Shown here in pieces: positions 1-10,860 of a stretch of 64,000 nucleotides of DNA. The stretch's first letter is position 1, and every line of letters starts with the position of its first letter. The notes under the pieces were generated by a model. That model worked only from the letters and a program-made list of their open reading frames with translations, was not told the DNA's origin and ran no database searches. Source of the stretch: Bubalus kerabau (lineage: Eukaryota > Chordata > Mammalia > Artiodactyla > Bovidae); the NCBI RefSeq assembly GCF_029407905.1, contig NC_073628.1, positions 21,047,501 through 21,111,500 of the forward strand, read 5' to 3'. The position numbers and the translations under genes were made by a program.

Positions 1-88
1 CTTCTCCAAGGGGATCTTTGTGACCCAGGATCAAATCCAGATTTCCCTCATTGCAGGCAGACTCTTTAGCATCTGAGCCACCAGGGAT
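1..88 (-). mobile_element. Bov-tA SINE, 5' half, cut by the window edge
   Basis: The reverse complement reads as the tRNA-Glu-derived head of a ruminant Bov-tA SINE: the stretch around 70-85 is the complement of the 'ggtggctcag' A-box-like start, and 1-50 matches the segment around the B box and 'gatcccctggagaag'. The other half lies outside the window. It is a non-coding retroposon copy, not a tRNA gene. Confidence 0.85.
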
Positions 89-462
89 GTTTGGTCAAAC
101 ATTATTCCAGATGTTCAACAAGTGTGTTTCTGGAAGATATTAGCTCTAGCACTGGTGGACTGAGGAAAGCATTCAGTTCTCCTTAGTGAGGGTGAGTTTC
201 ACACAGCCCAGTAAGGGACTGAGTGGGATAAACAGGTAGAGAAAGGTTGAATTCACTTTGCCTGACTGTTGAGCCGGGGTCTTGATCTTCTCCTCTCCTG
301 GGCATTCCTAGTTCTCAGACCTTTGGATTTGAACTGAAATCTATACCATCAGCTCTGCCAACCCTCAGAACTTCCAGCTACACTACGGGCTTTCCTGGGT
401 CTTTAGTCTGCAGCTGACAGATCAGGGGATTTCTCGCCCTTCATAATCTTATGAGCCAACAT

Positions 463-676
463 GCATGAGTGCTAAGTCTATTCTGTCATATCTGATTCTT
501 TGCCACTCTGTGGACAGTAGCCCCCCAGGCTCTTCTGTCCAGAGGATTTTCTAGGCAAGAATGCTGGAGTGGGTTGCCATTACCTCCTCCAGGGTATCTT
601 CCCAACCAAGGGATTGAACCTGCATCTCTTATGTCTCCTGCATAGGCAGATACATTCTTTACTAGTAACACCACCT
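463..676 (-). mobile_element. Bov-tA SINE
   Basis: Near full-length minus-strand Bov-tA. The Bov-A part (463-590, with the complement of 'ccagtattcttgcctgg' around 555-575) is followed by the tRNA-derived head (590-676). It is well diverged, for example in the loop near 640, which suggests an older copy. Confidence 0.88.
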
Positions 677-1163
677 TACAATACATCTCTTTCTAGATAG
701 AGACACTGACACAACTATAGATCTCCTATTGGTTCTGGTTCACTAGAGAACTGTAAGGTGAGGAACACAAAAGCACAAAGAAGAGGGGTATATTTACAAT
801 TCTGTATTAATCAATATGAAGAGTGGTGTAATACTACTGCATCCCCCTTGCCCAGTCAAGATCTTGGGCTGTCCTCCAAGCCTCACCCCCTCTACTCATT
901 CATCAGTGGCTCTTACATAGTTGGACTCTTCCAGAGCAACAGAGTATTGCTAAAACCCTGGTTTATGTGGGATGGAGTTATTGGCTGAGGTTCTTCATGT
1001 GTCCCATGATCACAGCTGGGAGATGAGCTAGAGACAGACTCAGACTTGGGGAAATACACGCTATCTATGGTCCACTCTGGATTCTGGAAATGAGGATGTT
1101 TCCTTGTTTTACAAACTCAAATCCTTCCCTCCCCTTATCCTATATTTTCATCTTAGTTATATT
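677..1163. other. Unique sequence, no feature seen
   Basis: AT-rich single-copy sequence between two SINEs. The short open frames show no recognisable domain and no coding-like composition. Confidence 0.5.
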
Positions 1164-1302
1164 AGGCTTCCCAACTGGCACTAGTGGTAAAGAACTCACC
1201 TGCCAATGCAGGAGACATAAGGGATATGAGTTTGATCTCTGGGTCAGAAAGATCCCCTGGAGGAGGAAAGATACCCGACTCCACTATTCTAGACTGAAAA
1301 AA
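1164..1302 (+). mobile_element. Bov-tA SINE, 3'-truncated
   Basis: Plus-strand head of Bov-tA ('ggcttcccaactggcactag' start, then 'cacctgccaatgcaggagac'), continuing to about 'ctccactattctagactg' and ending in an A-run near 1300. The distal half of the Bov-A unit is missing. It abuts an L1 3' end at 1308. Confidence 0.85.
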
Positions 1303-1307
1303 AATAT

Positions 1308-1396
1308 ATATATAGCTGATTCACTTTGCTGTATTAGTAGAAACTAACACAACCTTGTAAAGCAACTACCCTCCAATAAAAATTAACTTTACAAAA
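1308..1396 (+). mobile_element. Artiodactyl L1, 3' terminal fragment
   Basis: Contains the characteristic L1 3'-UTR phrase 'ctgattcactttgctgta', then 'aactaacacaac' and 'ctccaataaaaatt'. Only the last ~90 bases are present, so this is a heavily 5'-truncated copy or a remnant split by the neighbouring SINE. Confidence 0.7.
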
Positions 1397-1639
1397 GATG
1401 GAGATGTCTTAGGCCTATTACTTGCCCTCCACCCTGATCAGAATTGAATCAGAAGCCCAGTCTGGGTAGGCAGCCAAAGCATATGAACAAGAAGATTTAC
1501 AGGGAGCTGACAGAGAGCAAACCCAGGGAGACAGGGTAGGGGCTGTCCTGCAAAGGAATAGAGACGTCCAGGGCCTGAGCAACTTATCCTCTGCCTTCTT
1601 TGCTTCTCTCAGAAATAACAAACTAGAGCCTGCATCATG

Positions 1640-2020
1640 TCACCATCATCCTCAGGGGCATCCAGCTTTGCTGTTTTATTTGGACATTTTTCACTTTCTT
1701 CTACAAATTTCATTTTAAAGCTCTTTGGTCAGGTCAGCAACTCTCCTCCCACATTCCATGTGAGATGAACACCGTCTCTTGCCAGGAACTCTTTGTTCTG
1801 GAAAGCTGTGGTCCAAGAAAACAAATTCTGCTTTGACACCATTGACACAGCCAGCTGTTCCCAACTCATATGTTACTTTCCCTCCTAAACTCACAGCCTT
1901 CAATTGGAAAAGGAGTTGAAAAAGCAACTCTTGTTATTCTGTTTTCTTTTTAAATCTTATATCTAGAACTTCAAAATCATTAAAGATATACATCAATTTT
2001 GCTCCAATTACATCATTTGG
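1640..2020 (-). other. Unidentified coding-like block (possible decayed retropseudogene)
   Basis: I do not recognise this sequence. Read on the minus strand, about 2020 to 1716 gives one frame with a single stop near 1937. Its composition looks protein-like, with segments such as GGKVTYELGTAG and AEFVFLDHSFPEQ. After about 1780 a different frame looks better, suggesting a frameshift. A Bov-A2 SINE interrupts the upstream side; if its 2029-2302 insertion is removed, the same frame continues to about 2345. The listed start is a TTG, so no authentic start is claimed. It could be a decayed processed pseudogene, an old exon, or chance in AT-rich DNA. Confidence 0.25.
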
Positions 2021-2029
2021 TCTCACTTT

Positions 2030-2293
2030 GCTGCTGCTAAGTCGCTTCAGTTGTGTCCGACTCTGTGCGACCCCATAGATGGCAGCCCACCAGGTTCCCC
2101 TGTCCCTGGGATTCTCCAGGCAAGAACACTGGAGTGGGTTGCCATTTCCTTCTCCAGTGCATGAAAGTGAAAAGTGAAAGTGAAGTCGCTCAGTTGTGTC
2201 TGACTCTTAGTGACCCCATGGACTGCAGCCCACCATGCTCCTCCATCCATGGGATTTTCCAGGCAAGAGTACTGTAGTGGGGTGCCATTGCCT
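2030..2293 (-). mobile_element. Bov-A2 SINE with 9-bp TSD
   Basis: Minus-strand dimer of two Bov-A units joined by the 'tgaaagtgaaaagtgaaagt' linker (2163-2185). The trinucleotide tail is reduced to 'ctgctgct' at 2030. The flanks carry the direct repeat tctcacttt at 2021-2029 and 2294-2302, the expected target-site duplication of LINE-driven insertion. Confidence 0.93.
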
Positions 2294-2355
2294 TCTCACT
2301 TTAGCCAGCAGAAAAGTAAAGATCAATGTGTTTGATGAGTTTTGGAAAACTTTCT

Positions 2356-2770
2356 GTTTTTGTTGTTGAGTTGTGAAGTCATGTCTAACTCTTTTTAACT
2401 CCAGGGACTGAAGCACGCCAGATTCCTCTGTCCTCCACCATCTCCCTGAGTTTGCTCAGATTCATGTCCCTTGAGATGATGATGTTATTTAACCATTTCA
2501 TCCACTGCCAGCCCCTTCTCTTTTTGCCTTAAATCTTTCCCAGCATCAAGGTATTTTCTAGTGACTCAGGTCTTCACATCAAGGGATCAAACTGTTGGAG
2601 CTTCAGCTTCAGCATCAGTCCTTCCAATGAACATTCAAGGTTGATTTCCTTTAGGATTAACTGATTTGATCTCCTTGCACCCCAAGGGACTCTCAAGCAT
2701 CTTCTCCAACACCATAAGTTGAGAGCATCAACCCTTCGGCGCTCAGCCTTCTTTATGGTCCAACTCTCAT
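2356..2770 (-). mobile_element. BovB LINE, 3' end
   Basis: Reverse complement matches the C-terminal coding part and 3' end of BovB (RTE class). The complement of 'gcatcagtccttccaatgaa' lies at 2612-2631 and that of 'gcgctcagccttctttat' at 2739-2756. About 415 bp of a ~3.2-kb element is kept. Several indels break the frame, so it is a dead 5'-truncated copy. Confidence 0.9.
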
Positions 2771-4332
2771 ACTATTTCTGTATCTCCTTGCATATCTGTC
2801 CCAAGGACCAAGAGGAGCTGCCATTTCAGCCTTCCTTCCAGTCACCTCTCTCTTTCTTGAAGAAGAAAGTAATTGTTATAATTCTTCTCTTCCTTTTAGA
2901 AGCTAATGAAGGACACCTTCTTGTATACAATCTAAATTGTCCTGTGAAGGACAGGACATTTCTTCCCAAAGACTCAATGTCGCCATATTTGGAAGAATCT
3001 TCATACTTATTGCACTGTTCCATGAGACAGTTTTTCCTACCCAGGTTTGAGATAGCAAATGGGATGACATTTGGATGAGCAGAAAAGTGTGGGAGAAGGG
3101 AATCTAGGTTATGAAACTGTATGTATAGCTATTAAGAGGCAACACAGCCTGATATTCTTGGGAGATAATAAAAATCCAGTCTTTCTGGGAAACTTTCTTT
3201 TGAATAGTAGTAGGAATGGACAAGAGTAGGGTATGAGGGATGGGTTACAAAGTATACCCAGAGATGCTTTTTCAAGCTTCCATGATAAGTTGACATGTCT
3301 GAACTTTGCAAATAATTGAAGAATGGATGTTTGGTAGCTTGTTGATAGATTTGGTGATATAAGTACTGTTTCTGAAATATTTTCTCTGGCATTATATAGA
3401 GTTTAGATGACAATACTAGGGAATAAAGGGAGAGGAATAAAAAGAGTTAGGAAGCCCTTTCTGTGAGACTGTGCATCTAGAATGGAACCTGGATACATCC
3501 CGGGTATCAAGTGAAAGAGATAATTTAATGAGAATGTGGACTATTGTTCATTTCCTTATCATGTCTAATATGAAGGCAGACAAAAAGCGTAGGAGGTGTT
3601 GCTGTTTGACTCAGCGTTCCCTCTGTTTCATCAATGTGAGATTGAGGACATGTTGAGAATATCCATTATAAACTCTACAATGATATTATATTGCCCATTC
3701 TTGAGGTTCTGTGTCCAACGCAGTGCTATAGTCAAACAAGCACTTTTCAAATGTCACTTGGCAATAATGATAAAAATATTATTCTTGGGCTTAGAATTTG
3801 ATCTCTGTTCTGCTGATCCCCACTGATGCAATGACCCAGGAAGTCTCCAGGTGCTTTTTGCCTCCCTAGAGATGAGGCATCCTGCCCACACTTTTACATA
3901 CAATGGATCTTTGCTCTACGCCATCCTCTCTGATGGGAAGGAACTTGGTGTTTTCCTTGGGATGTCTGATTCCCAAGAGACGATTCCAAGAATGACTTCT
4001 CATTCTGTTTTATTAGTTTCTAGCCCATTCGAGCTGAACAAATGTAGCAAAAGCTTCCAGGGTTTAGTAGGATTTACAGGCAATTACTGGAGTGGCAAAG
4101 GCAGCACAGGCTATTAGATAGCCTCTTAGAGAGGATCCCATGTTGCTGAAGAAGTTCCTGGTGATGATTCTTCTTCGGCATGTGTGCTCAGGGCTCAGTG
4201 AAGGCCCCACAAAGGGCAGTGATTCCTACAATCATCCTTTCATCCCAGGCTCTCCCTACCCCCTGCACCACTACCTGAAAATTGGATGTTTGTTGTGCAA
4301 TTTTTTGATATGTCAACTTCTATCTGAAGGTT
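2771..4332. other. Unique sequence, no feature seen
   Basis: About 1.5 kb without a repeat I can name. Open frames of 60-119 codons occur, the longest running on the plus strand from the BovB copy into 3078, but none shows a known motif, a splice context or a conserved-looking composition. Confidence 0.45.
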
Positions 4333-4346
4333 CCTAGAAATTCTAA

Positions 4347-4532
4347 TGTGGACCATTGTTTTAAGTCTATTGAATTTGTTACAATATTACTTCTGTTTTA
4401 TGCTTTGTGTTTTTCTTTTTTCTTTTTTTTTGGCCATGGGGCATACGAAATCTTAGCTCCCTGACCGGGAATAGAATCCACACCCCCTACAGTGGAAGGT
4501 GAAGTCTTACCCACTAGACCACGAGGGAAGTC
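4347..4532 (-). mobile_element. CHR-type SINE (CHR-2-like), full length, 14-bp TSD
   Basis: Minus-strand tRNA-derived SINE of the cetacean-hippo-ruminant CHR group. The head is at the high-coordinate side (complement of 'gggacttccctcgtgg', 4517-4532) and the body runs over 4430-4515. The 3' part at 4347-4400 is the complement of 'caaattcaatagac' and 'aatggtccaca'. The 14-bp repeat 'cctagaaattctaa' lies at 4333-4346 and 4533-4546 as an exact TSD, which fixes both ends. Confidence 0.85.
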
Positions 4533-4735
4533 CCTAGAAATTCTAAAATAGAGATGTTTGGAAATCAACTCCTTTCCTACAAGTCAAATTAAGGCATTAT
4601 CTTGCTTTGATTTTGTTGTTGTTATTTTTAAATGGAAACAGACTCTTCTGCCAGGGAGGTGTAATAGTAATTGTTAGACACAAAGGTCTTGTTATCAGGC
4701 ACACCTATGGTCTAGGATTCTCTGTGCGGTATCTA

Positions 4736-5727
4736 CAGGCAGGCCTCAGAGATATTGCTGGTTCAGTTCCAGACCACCACAATAAAGCAATTTTTTTGGT
4801 TTTCTATTGCATATGAAAGTTATATTCACGCTACACTGTGGTCTATTAAATGTACAATGGCATCCTTATGTATAAAAATGCAATGTACAAAGCTTACTTG
4901 AAATAGACTTGTTGCCAAAAAATACCACCCATCATCTGAGCCTTCAGAAAGTTTGAGTCTTTTATCTGATAGGGGGTACAGCTTGGAAATTGATGGATGG
5001 CTGCTGACTGACCTGGGTAGTGGTGGCCGAAGATTGGGGTTACTGTGGCAATTTCTTAAGATAACAATGAAGTTTGCTACCTTGATTGACACTTCCTGTC
5101 ACCTGCACACTTAGAGGCCATTGTAGGCTCATTAACTGACAATTTCAATATTGTGTCTCAGGAAAGAGGGGGGCCAGAGGAGGTTAGAGAGACAGACAAC
5201 TGCCAGTCAGGGGAGCAATCAGAACACACACATTAAGTTTGCCGTCTTACATTGCTGTAGTTCTTGATGCTCCAAAATAGTTACAGTAGTAACCTCAAAG
5301 ATCACTGATCACAGATAACCATAACAAATATAATAATAGTGAAAACAGTTGAAATACTGTGGTGGTGGTTCAGTCACTCAGTCATGTCCAACTCTTCTGA
5401 CCCCATGGACTGTAGCCTTCCAGAATCCTCTGTCCATGGGATTCTCCAGGCAAGAATACTGGAGTGGGCTGCCATTTCCTTCTTGAGGGGATCTTCCTGA
5501 CCCAGGAATCGAACCAGTGTCTCCTGCATTGCAGGCAGATTGTCTACCGACTGAGCTATGAGGGAAGCCCTGTGGGAATTATCAAAATATGACACAGAGA
5601 AACAGGCAAGTGCTGTTGGAAAAAGGGTTCCAATAGACTCGCTCAACTCAGGGTTGCCAGAAAACTTCATTTGTAAAAATAGAAATGCAGTATCTGAGAT
5701 GCACAATAATGTAAAAAAGCACCCCAA
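4736..5727 (-). mobile_element. Tigger1-type DNA transposon, internally deleted (non-autonomous)
   Basis: The left end has a terminal inverted repeat starting 'caggcaggcctcagagat' right after a TA (target-site TA of Tc1/mariner-pogo elements). The text that follows agrees with the recalled Tigger1 consensus to about 5102, then jumps to the complement of the transposase start: 5110-5121 is the complement of ATGGCCTCTAAG (MASK). The rest reaches the decayed right end near 5727. Nearly all of the transposase gene is therefore missing. A Bov-tA SINE splits the copy at 5361-5570. Such elements move by cut-and-paste and have long been inactive in mammals. Confidence 0.8.
5361..5570 (-). mobile_element. 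Bov-tA SINE inside Tigger1
   Basis: Complete minus-strand Bov-tA, ending at the complement of the 'gggcttccct' head near 5570. The Tigger1 text resumes directly after it. A short flanking repeat 'ctgtgg' at 5357-5362 and 5570-5575 is a possible TSD, though it overlaps the SINE edges. Confidence 0.92.
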
Positions 5728-5881
5728 AATGAAAGATGTGTCTGCAATTAGAGAGCACTCGGTAAATGAAAGTGTGGCTTAACCTCAATTTCCCCTTATG
5801 TAACCTAGGAATGGTAACTGAGTCTAAAATGTTTGAGACTTAAACGAGGCAATCAATACATAAATCACCTAGCACATTTGA

Positions 5882-6156
5882 GGAGAAGGCAATGGCATTC
5901 CATTCCAGTACTCTTGCCTGGAAAATCCCATGGACGGAGGAGCCTGGTGGGCTGCCGTCTATGGGGTCACACAGAGTCGGACACGACTGAGCAACTTCAC
6001 TTTCACTTTTCACTTTCATGCATTGGAGAAGGAAATGGCAACCCACTCCAGTGTTCTTGCCTGGAGAATCCCAGGGACGGGGGAGCCTGGTGGGCTGCCA
6101 TCTATGGGGTCGCACAGAGTCGGACACAACTGAAGCGACTTAGCAGCAGCAGCAGC
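5882..6156 (+). mobile_element. Bov-A2 SINE with 11-bp TSD and (AGC)n tail
   Basis: Plus-strand dimer of Bov-A units with the 'cactttcacttttcactttc' linker at about 5998-6018. It ends in an (agc)n run at 6142-6160. The repeat agcacatttga at 5871-5881 and 6157-6167 is an exact 11-bp TSD. Low divergence between this copy and the others suggests a fairly recent insertion. Confidence 0.95.
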
Positions 6157-6589
6157 AGCACATTTGAACATACAGTTTGGTCAGTTCACTCACACAGGCA
6201 CTACTGCATATTTGCAGGATGCCTACTTGTAGAGGTAGCCCTTACACAACTTCTCTATATAGGAAAACCCAGAAAGTGAGTTCTCTGAGCCAAAAAGATA
6301 TGAAAATAGGAAAAAAAAAAAAAAACAACAGAGGAAAATCTGGGTGTTCAAATCCACCCATCTATCTAGTTACTCCTTCCAAGGGATGCAGCATGTGAGG
6401 GAGAAAAGAAAGACTGTAAGTACTCCATTCTCTGCAAGAAAAGGAGCATCAGGACTTAGGAATGAGGTCCATCTCAAATGACAGTGTACAGAAATTATTA
6501 GGTGACTTTCACATCAATCATGCATAGTTTTTTATGTTGCCATGTGTTCTGTAAACTTTATTTCTAGTGGAAACATTCCAATATGAGGA

Positions 6590-7090
6590 TGATTTATGTG
6601 GTCATTCTCCTAATATTGACCATTTAATTTTTCCAGAGTTTTGCTACAATAAATAACTCATCAGTAAATATCTTTACATATAAATCTTTGTCTGAATTTA
6701 TGATCATTTCCTCAAGATAAATTTATATAAGTGAGATTACTAGATCAGAAAAATGATCTTAGGATTCTCATTACATCATGTTACATAGGGCAAAAAAGAA
6801 ACTACAAGTTACATTTCCAATAGCAATAAATAAGTTGCTAGTCTCAGGGGCTCCTGGTTGGAACTAAACATTATTATTTTTTAAAGCAGCATTACTTGAT
6901 TTGAAACAAGCAGGTATCTTATTATCATTTAAATCTGTATTTGATTCAGTATTATTTTTTCTTTTGTTTAATAGCCATGAACAATTTATTTGTTCTGAAT
7001 ATCTGTTTATGCCATTTGCCCAAGACTTTTGAGTGCTGGAGCTTTAGTTTGTTTCTTAACATTTTGCAAGAGTTTTGAATGTATCAGGTA
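6590..7090 (-). mobile_element. Old L1 (L1M-type) fragment
   Basis: The complement of the ancient mammalian L1 3' ORF2 text is recognisable at 6650-6760 ('aagtgagattactagatcag' corresponds to 'agtggaattgctgggtca') and again at 6995-7085. It is heavily decayed with no usable reading frame. Confidence 0.5.
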
Positions 7091-7512
7091 GCATTTTGGC
7101 AAGTCAAAAAATCAGAATAAGGAGTGGTATCAGGTTTGCTACAATTGCAAATTTTAGATGATGGAAATTTTGCTCATTTCCAGTATAGCAGAAATATACT
7201 CATAACAGATCTCAAGTAACATCTAAGTGTAGTAAAATGGTTCAGCTGGATCAGTATCCACATGAGAATCTACAAAAGATTAAGATTTTTAGGATTTGGA
7301 GCTATAGTTTGTTTTTAGAAAGCCAGATTAAGAAAATGGGGGCTCCATTCAATGATTAGTGGGAAAACCCTAGTGCTTCTCATGTGACCTAAGTCAGGGA
7401 TTTATAACTCTGGGTCCCTCCCTGGACCAGTTAAATTAGGACCTCTAGATTTACATTGAGAACAAATCCTTTGAGAGAGGTCATAGTTCTTAAAACCAAA
7501 TTTACCTAATGG

Positions 7513-7640
7513 CACTGGTAGGAAGGAAAGAAAGAGAAGGCAAAGCAAAGGGAGGAGGAAGCAGGGGAGGGATGGGGAGGGAAGAAATGAAACAGAACCA
7601 GAATGGAATAGAACAGAACAGAGCAGAATAGAAATGGGCT
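7513..7640 (+). repeat. Purine-rich (GA) low-complexity tract
   Basis: About 125 bases almost entirely G and A, including 'gggaggaggaagcagggg' and then repeated 'gaatagaacagaacagag' phrases at 7600-7630. The second part looks like a degenerate pentanucleotide repeat. No known function. Confidence 0.75.
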
Positions 7641-7777
7641 AAAAACAGGAGATGCTGTTTAACTGCTGTTAGATAACTGCAGCAGTTCAGGAAGGGAATA
7701 GAGCCTGAACTAGGGCGGCAGCAGTGAGAGGATGTGGAGGGAAAAGACAAATGAGCTTACCGACAAAACGGAAATTT

Positions 7778-8283
7778 AGCCACAGATGCAGAAAACACAC
7801 TCATGGTCACCAGGGGATAAGGTGGGGAGGGCTAAACTAGCAGATTGGGATTGACATATACACAGTCCTATATATAAATAGGTAACTAATAAGGACCTGA
7901 GCTTCCCTGGTGACTCAGCAATAAAGAATTCACCTGCCAGTGCAAGAGATTTGGATTCGATCCCTTGGTGAGGGAGATTCCTGGAGAAGAAAATGACAAT
8001 CCACTCCGGTATTCTTGGTTTGGAAATCTCATGGACAGAGGAGCCTTGCAGGCTACAGTCCATGGGGTCATGACTAAGACTAAACAATGACAACAACAAT
8101 AAGGACCTATTGTATAGCACAAGGAACTCTACTCAATACTGCGTAATGGCTTACACAGGAAAAAAATCTTACAAAAATAGATAACATGTGTATGTATATG
8201 TATAACTGTTTCACTTTGTTATATACCTGAAACTAAAACAACATTATAGATCAACTATACTCCAGTGAAATATTTTAAAAAGA
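7778..8283 (+). mobile_element. Artiodactyl L1 3' end, split by a SINE
   Basis: L1 3'-UTR text occurs on both sides of the SINE at 7899-8097. Left is 'catggtcaccaggggataag'. Right is 'ctattgtatagcacaaggaa', then 'ctgtttcactttgttata' and 'aactatactccagtgaaata', ending in an A-rich tail at 8270-8283. It contains only 3'-terminal sequence. Confidence 0.85.
7899..8097 (+). mobile_element. Bov-tA SINE with 11-bp TSD, inside L1
   Basis: Plus-strand Bov-tA from 'gcttccctggtgactcag' to an 'acaacaac' tail. The L1 text aataaggacct is duplicated at 7888-7898 and 8098-8108, so the SINE inserted into an existing L1 copy. Confidence 0.95.
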
Positions 8284-9457
8284 AGTTCAGTTCAGTTCAG
8301 TCATTCATTTGTGTCCGACTCTTTGCGACTCCATGAACTGCAGCACGTCAGGCCTCCCTGTCCATCACCAACTCGCGGAGTTCACCCAAACCCACGTCCA
8401 TCGAGTTGGTGATGCTATCCAGCCATCTCATCCTCTGTCGTCCCTTCTCCTGCCCCCAATCCCTTCCAGCATCAGGGTCTTTTCAAATGAGTCAGCTCTT
8501 CCCATCAGGTGGCCAAAGTGTTGGAGTTTCAACTTCAACATCAGTCCTTCCAATGAACACCCAGGACTGATCTCCTTTAGAATGGACTGGTTGGATCTCC
8601 TTGCAGTCCAAGGGACTCTCAAGAGTCTTCTCCAACACCACAGTTCAAAAGCATCAATTTTTTGGCGCTCAGCTTTCTTTATAGAGCTTTCCAACTCTCA
8701 CATCCATACATGACCACTGGAAAAACCATAGCCTTGACTAGATGGACCTTTGTTGGCAAAGTAATGTCTCTGCTTTTGAATATGCTATCTAGGTTGGTCA
8801 TAACTTTCCTTTCAAGGAGCAAGCGTCTTTTAATTTCATGGCTGCAATCACCGTCTGCAGTGATTTTGGAGCCCAGAAAAATGAAGTCAGCCACTGTTTC
8901 CACTGTTTCTTCATCTATTTGCCATGAAGTGATGGGACCGGATGCCATGATCTTCATTTTCTGAATGTTGAGCTTTAAGCCAACTTTTCCACTCTCTTCT
9001 TTCAATTTCATCAGGAGGCTCTTTAGTTCTTCTTCACTTTCCACCATAAGGGTGGTGTCATCTGCATATCTGAGGTTTTTTATATTTCTCCCGGCAATCT
9101 TGATTCCAGCTTGTGCTTCATCCAGCCCAGCTTTTCTCATAATGTACTGTGCATATAAGTTAAATAAGCAGGGTGACAATATACAGCCTTGATGTACTCC
9201 TTTTCCTATTTGGAACCATTCTGTTATTCCATGTCCAGTTCTAACTGTTGCTTCCTGACCTGCATATAGGTTTCTCAAGAGACATGTCGGGTCGTTGGGT
9301 ATTCCCATTTCTTTCAGAATTTTCCACAGATTGTTGTGATCCACACAGTCCATGGGTTTGGCATGGTCAATAAAGCAGAAATAGGTATTTTTTCTGGAAC
9401 TCTCTTGCTTTTTTGATGATCCAGCAGACCTTGTTATTTTGTTGACGGGTTTATTAT
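8284..9457 (-). mobile_element. BovB LINE, 5'-truncated, ~1.17 kb
   Basis: The 3' tail is the short 'gttcagttcagttcagt' repeat at 8287-8303, diagnostic of BovB. From there the minus strand carries the C-terminal region and most of the reverse transcriptase domain up to about 9457. The 5' two-thirds, including the apurinic-type endonuclease, is absent. BovB reached ruminants by ancient horizontal transfer from squamates (established knowledge). Confidence 0.95.
8679..9457 (-). pseudogene. BovB reverse transcriptase fragment
   Basis: One open frame covers the RT palm and thumb. The catalytic YADD box is in LRYADDTTLMVE, preceded by QGCILSPCLFNLYAQYIM (a typical RTE RT motif) and followed by the region ending in VMYGCESW. 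The frame closes near 8679, and the C-terminal part downstream needs a frameshift to be read. The N-terminal extension to 9524 comes from flanking DNA. A working BovB protein is about 1,000 residues with an endonuclease domain, so this copy cannot be autonomous. Confidence 0.88.
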
Positions 9458-9517
9458 TATTATTTTTAGAGGACTGATGAACCATAACAGCATTTATGCC
9501 AAAAAGGAGTATATGTT

Positions 9518-9731
9518 TATACATGTGTGCTCAGTCACTAAGTTGTGTCCAACTCTTTGCAATCCTTTGTATCGTAGCCCACAGGCTCTTCTGTCCATGG
9601 GATTCTCCAGGCAAGAATACTGAGTGGGTTACCATGTTCCCTTCCAGGGGATGTTCCCAACACAGGGATTGAACCTGCATCTCCTGTGTCTCAGATGGAT
9701 TCTTTACTGCTGAGCCATTGAAGAAGCCCAG
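9518..9731 (-). mobile_element. Bov-tA SINE
   Basis: Full minus-strand Bov-tA. The Bov-A part with the complement of the 'gactgagtgac' end is at 9525-9560, and the complement of the head is at 9690-9731. It sits about 60 bp from the broken 5' edge of the BovB copy. Confidence 0.92.
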
Positions 9732-10206
9732 GTGTTACTAAGTAGGGATAGAAAAAATAAAGGAAAATAAAGAGTTTAATTTCAATGACAAAGTCCAGGA
9801 GAAGGTAGGAGGGGATAAAATAATGAGAAGAGATAGATAAGCAATCATATGAAAGGAAGATGGGCAACTCTTCCTCTGATAGAGAAGTAAAGAAGAGGGA
9901 ATGACTGAAACCACAGGGAAACATCTAGGCTAGGGGAAGGGACTTCAGGGAATCAGAAATACTTAAGGTTAAACGTGAACATTTATGTTTATGGTGGATT
10001 ATCAGCTGAGAATGGCTGTGTGGAAGTTTGAAATGTTGATAGATTTCTACAGAAAATATCATGAATGTCAAACTCATTTCAGGCAACAGTGAAGACCATC
10101 TTAAGGCTGATAGTCCAAGGTTATCCAGGACATCCAGGAAGCAGGGTCTTAAAATATTTATGTTCAACATCCTGAGTTTGAGATGAGAAAACTAAATATA
10201 AAAACT
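9732..10206. other. Unique AT-rich sequence
   Basis: Nothing recognisable. The 77- and 81-codon minus-strand frames lack known motifs. Confidence 0.45.
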
Positions 10207-10745
10207 TACCCAGGTGCATGAGTTATCTACTAACAGATCAGAAATTATTCCAAAGTGGAGCAGCTTAAAATGCCAGTTAGATTGGCATGTCTTAACTGGA
10301 CCCTCTACTTAGCATCTCTCTAGGCTGCAAGCAGTTTTTGGTGGGGCTGTATTCATCTCAGAGCTTGATGGGGAAGGTTTGACTTCCAAGCATGTATGCT
10401 ACCTTGCAGGATTTAGTTATTCATAAGCTGTGGGACGAAGGTCCTCTGTTGTTTGCTGGGTGCTTGCCAAAGACTGCCCGCTGTTCCCTGTCATGCTGGT
10501 CTCAATAGCACGAGAGTTTGTTTCATCAAAGTGTGCAATCTAAGAAGGTAATACAGAGGGCTGTCTGGCAAGACCGAAGCCACAGCCTTTCCTTGCCTAG
10601 TCATGGAAGTGACATTCCATCAGATTTCTCTGACTCTGTTAATTAGAGTCACTGAGTGCCACCCACACTTAGAGACAGGGAAATAGATAAGAGTGTGAAT
10701 ACCTGCTGGCAGAGCTCATATGGGACCATCCTAGTATCTGACTTT
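10207..10745 (+). repeat. Ancient interspersed repeat, family unresolved
   Basis: The order of phrases ('agcagcttaaaatgcc', 'gggacgaaggtcctctgttg', 'gaagtgacattccatcag', then 'tgtgaatacctgctggcag') agrees with a widespread old mammalian repeat that I recall but cannot name with confidence (LTR-type or DNA transposon). No coding capacity is visible. Confidence 0.4.
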
Positions 10746-10860
10746 AGATCAAGATTACACTAGATATGACTTGGTGAGTATTTTAAAGGTAGCCCAGTTG
10801 ATTTCTTTAAATGCTCTCTAATTCTTTTTAAATTGTGCTCCTGCTAAAGAAGTGAACACA

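Noticed and set aside
2719..3078. A 119-codon plus-strand open frame
   Set aside because: Its first 20 codons are antisense BovB sequence, so it cannot be a native gene start.
5833..6279. A 148-codon plus-strand frame through 5.9-6.2 kb
   Set aside because: It is translation of a Bov-A2 SINE and its tail. Similar frames (MDGGAWWAA, SDSVRPHRW types) recur at every SINE copy.
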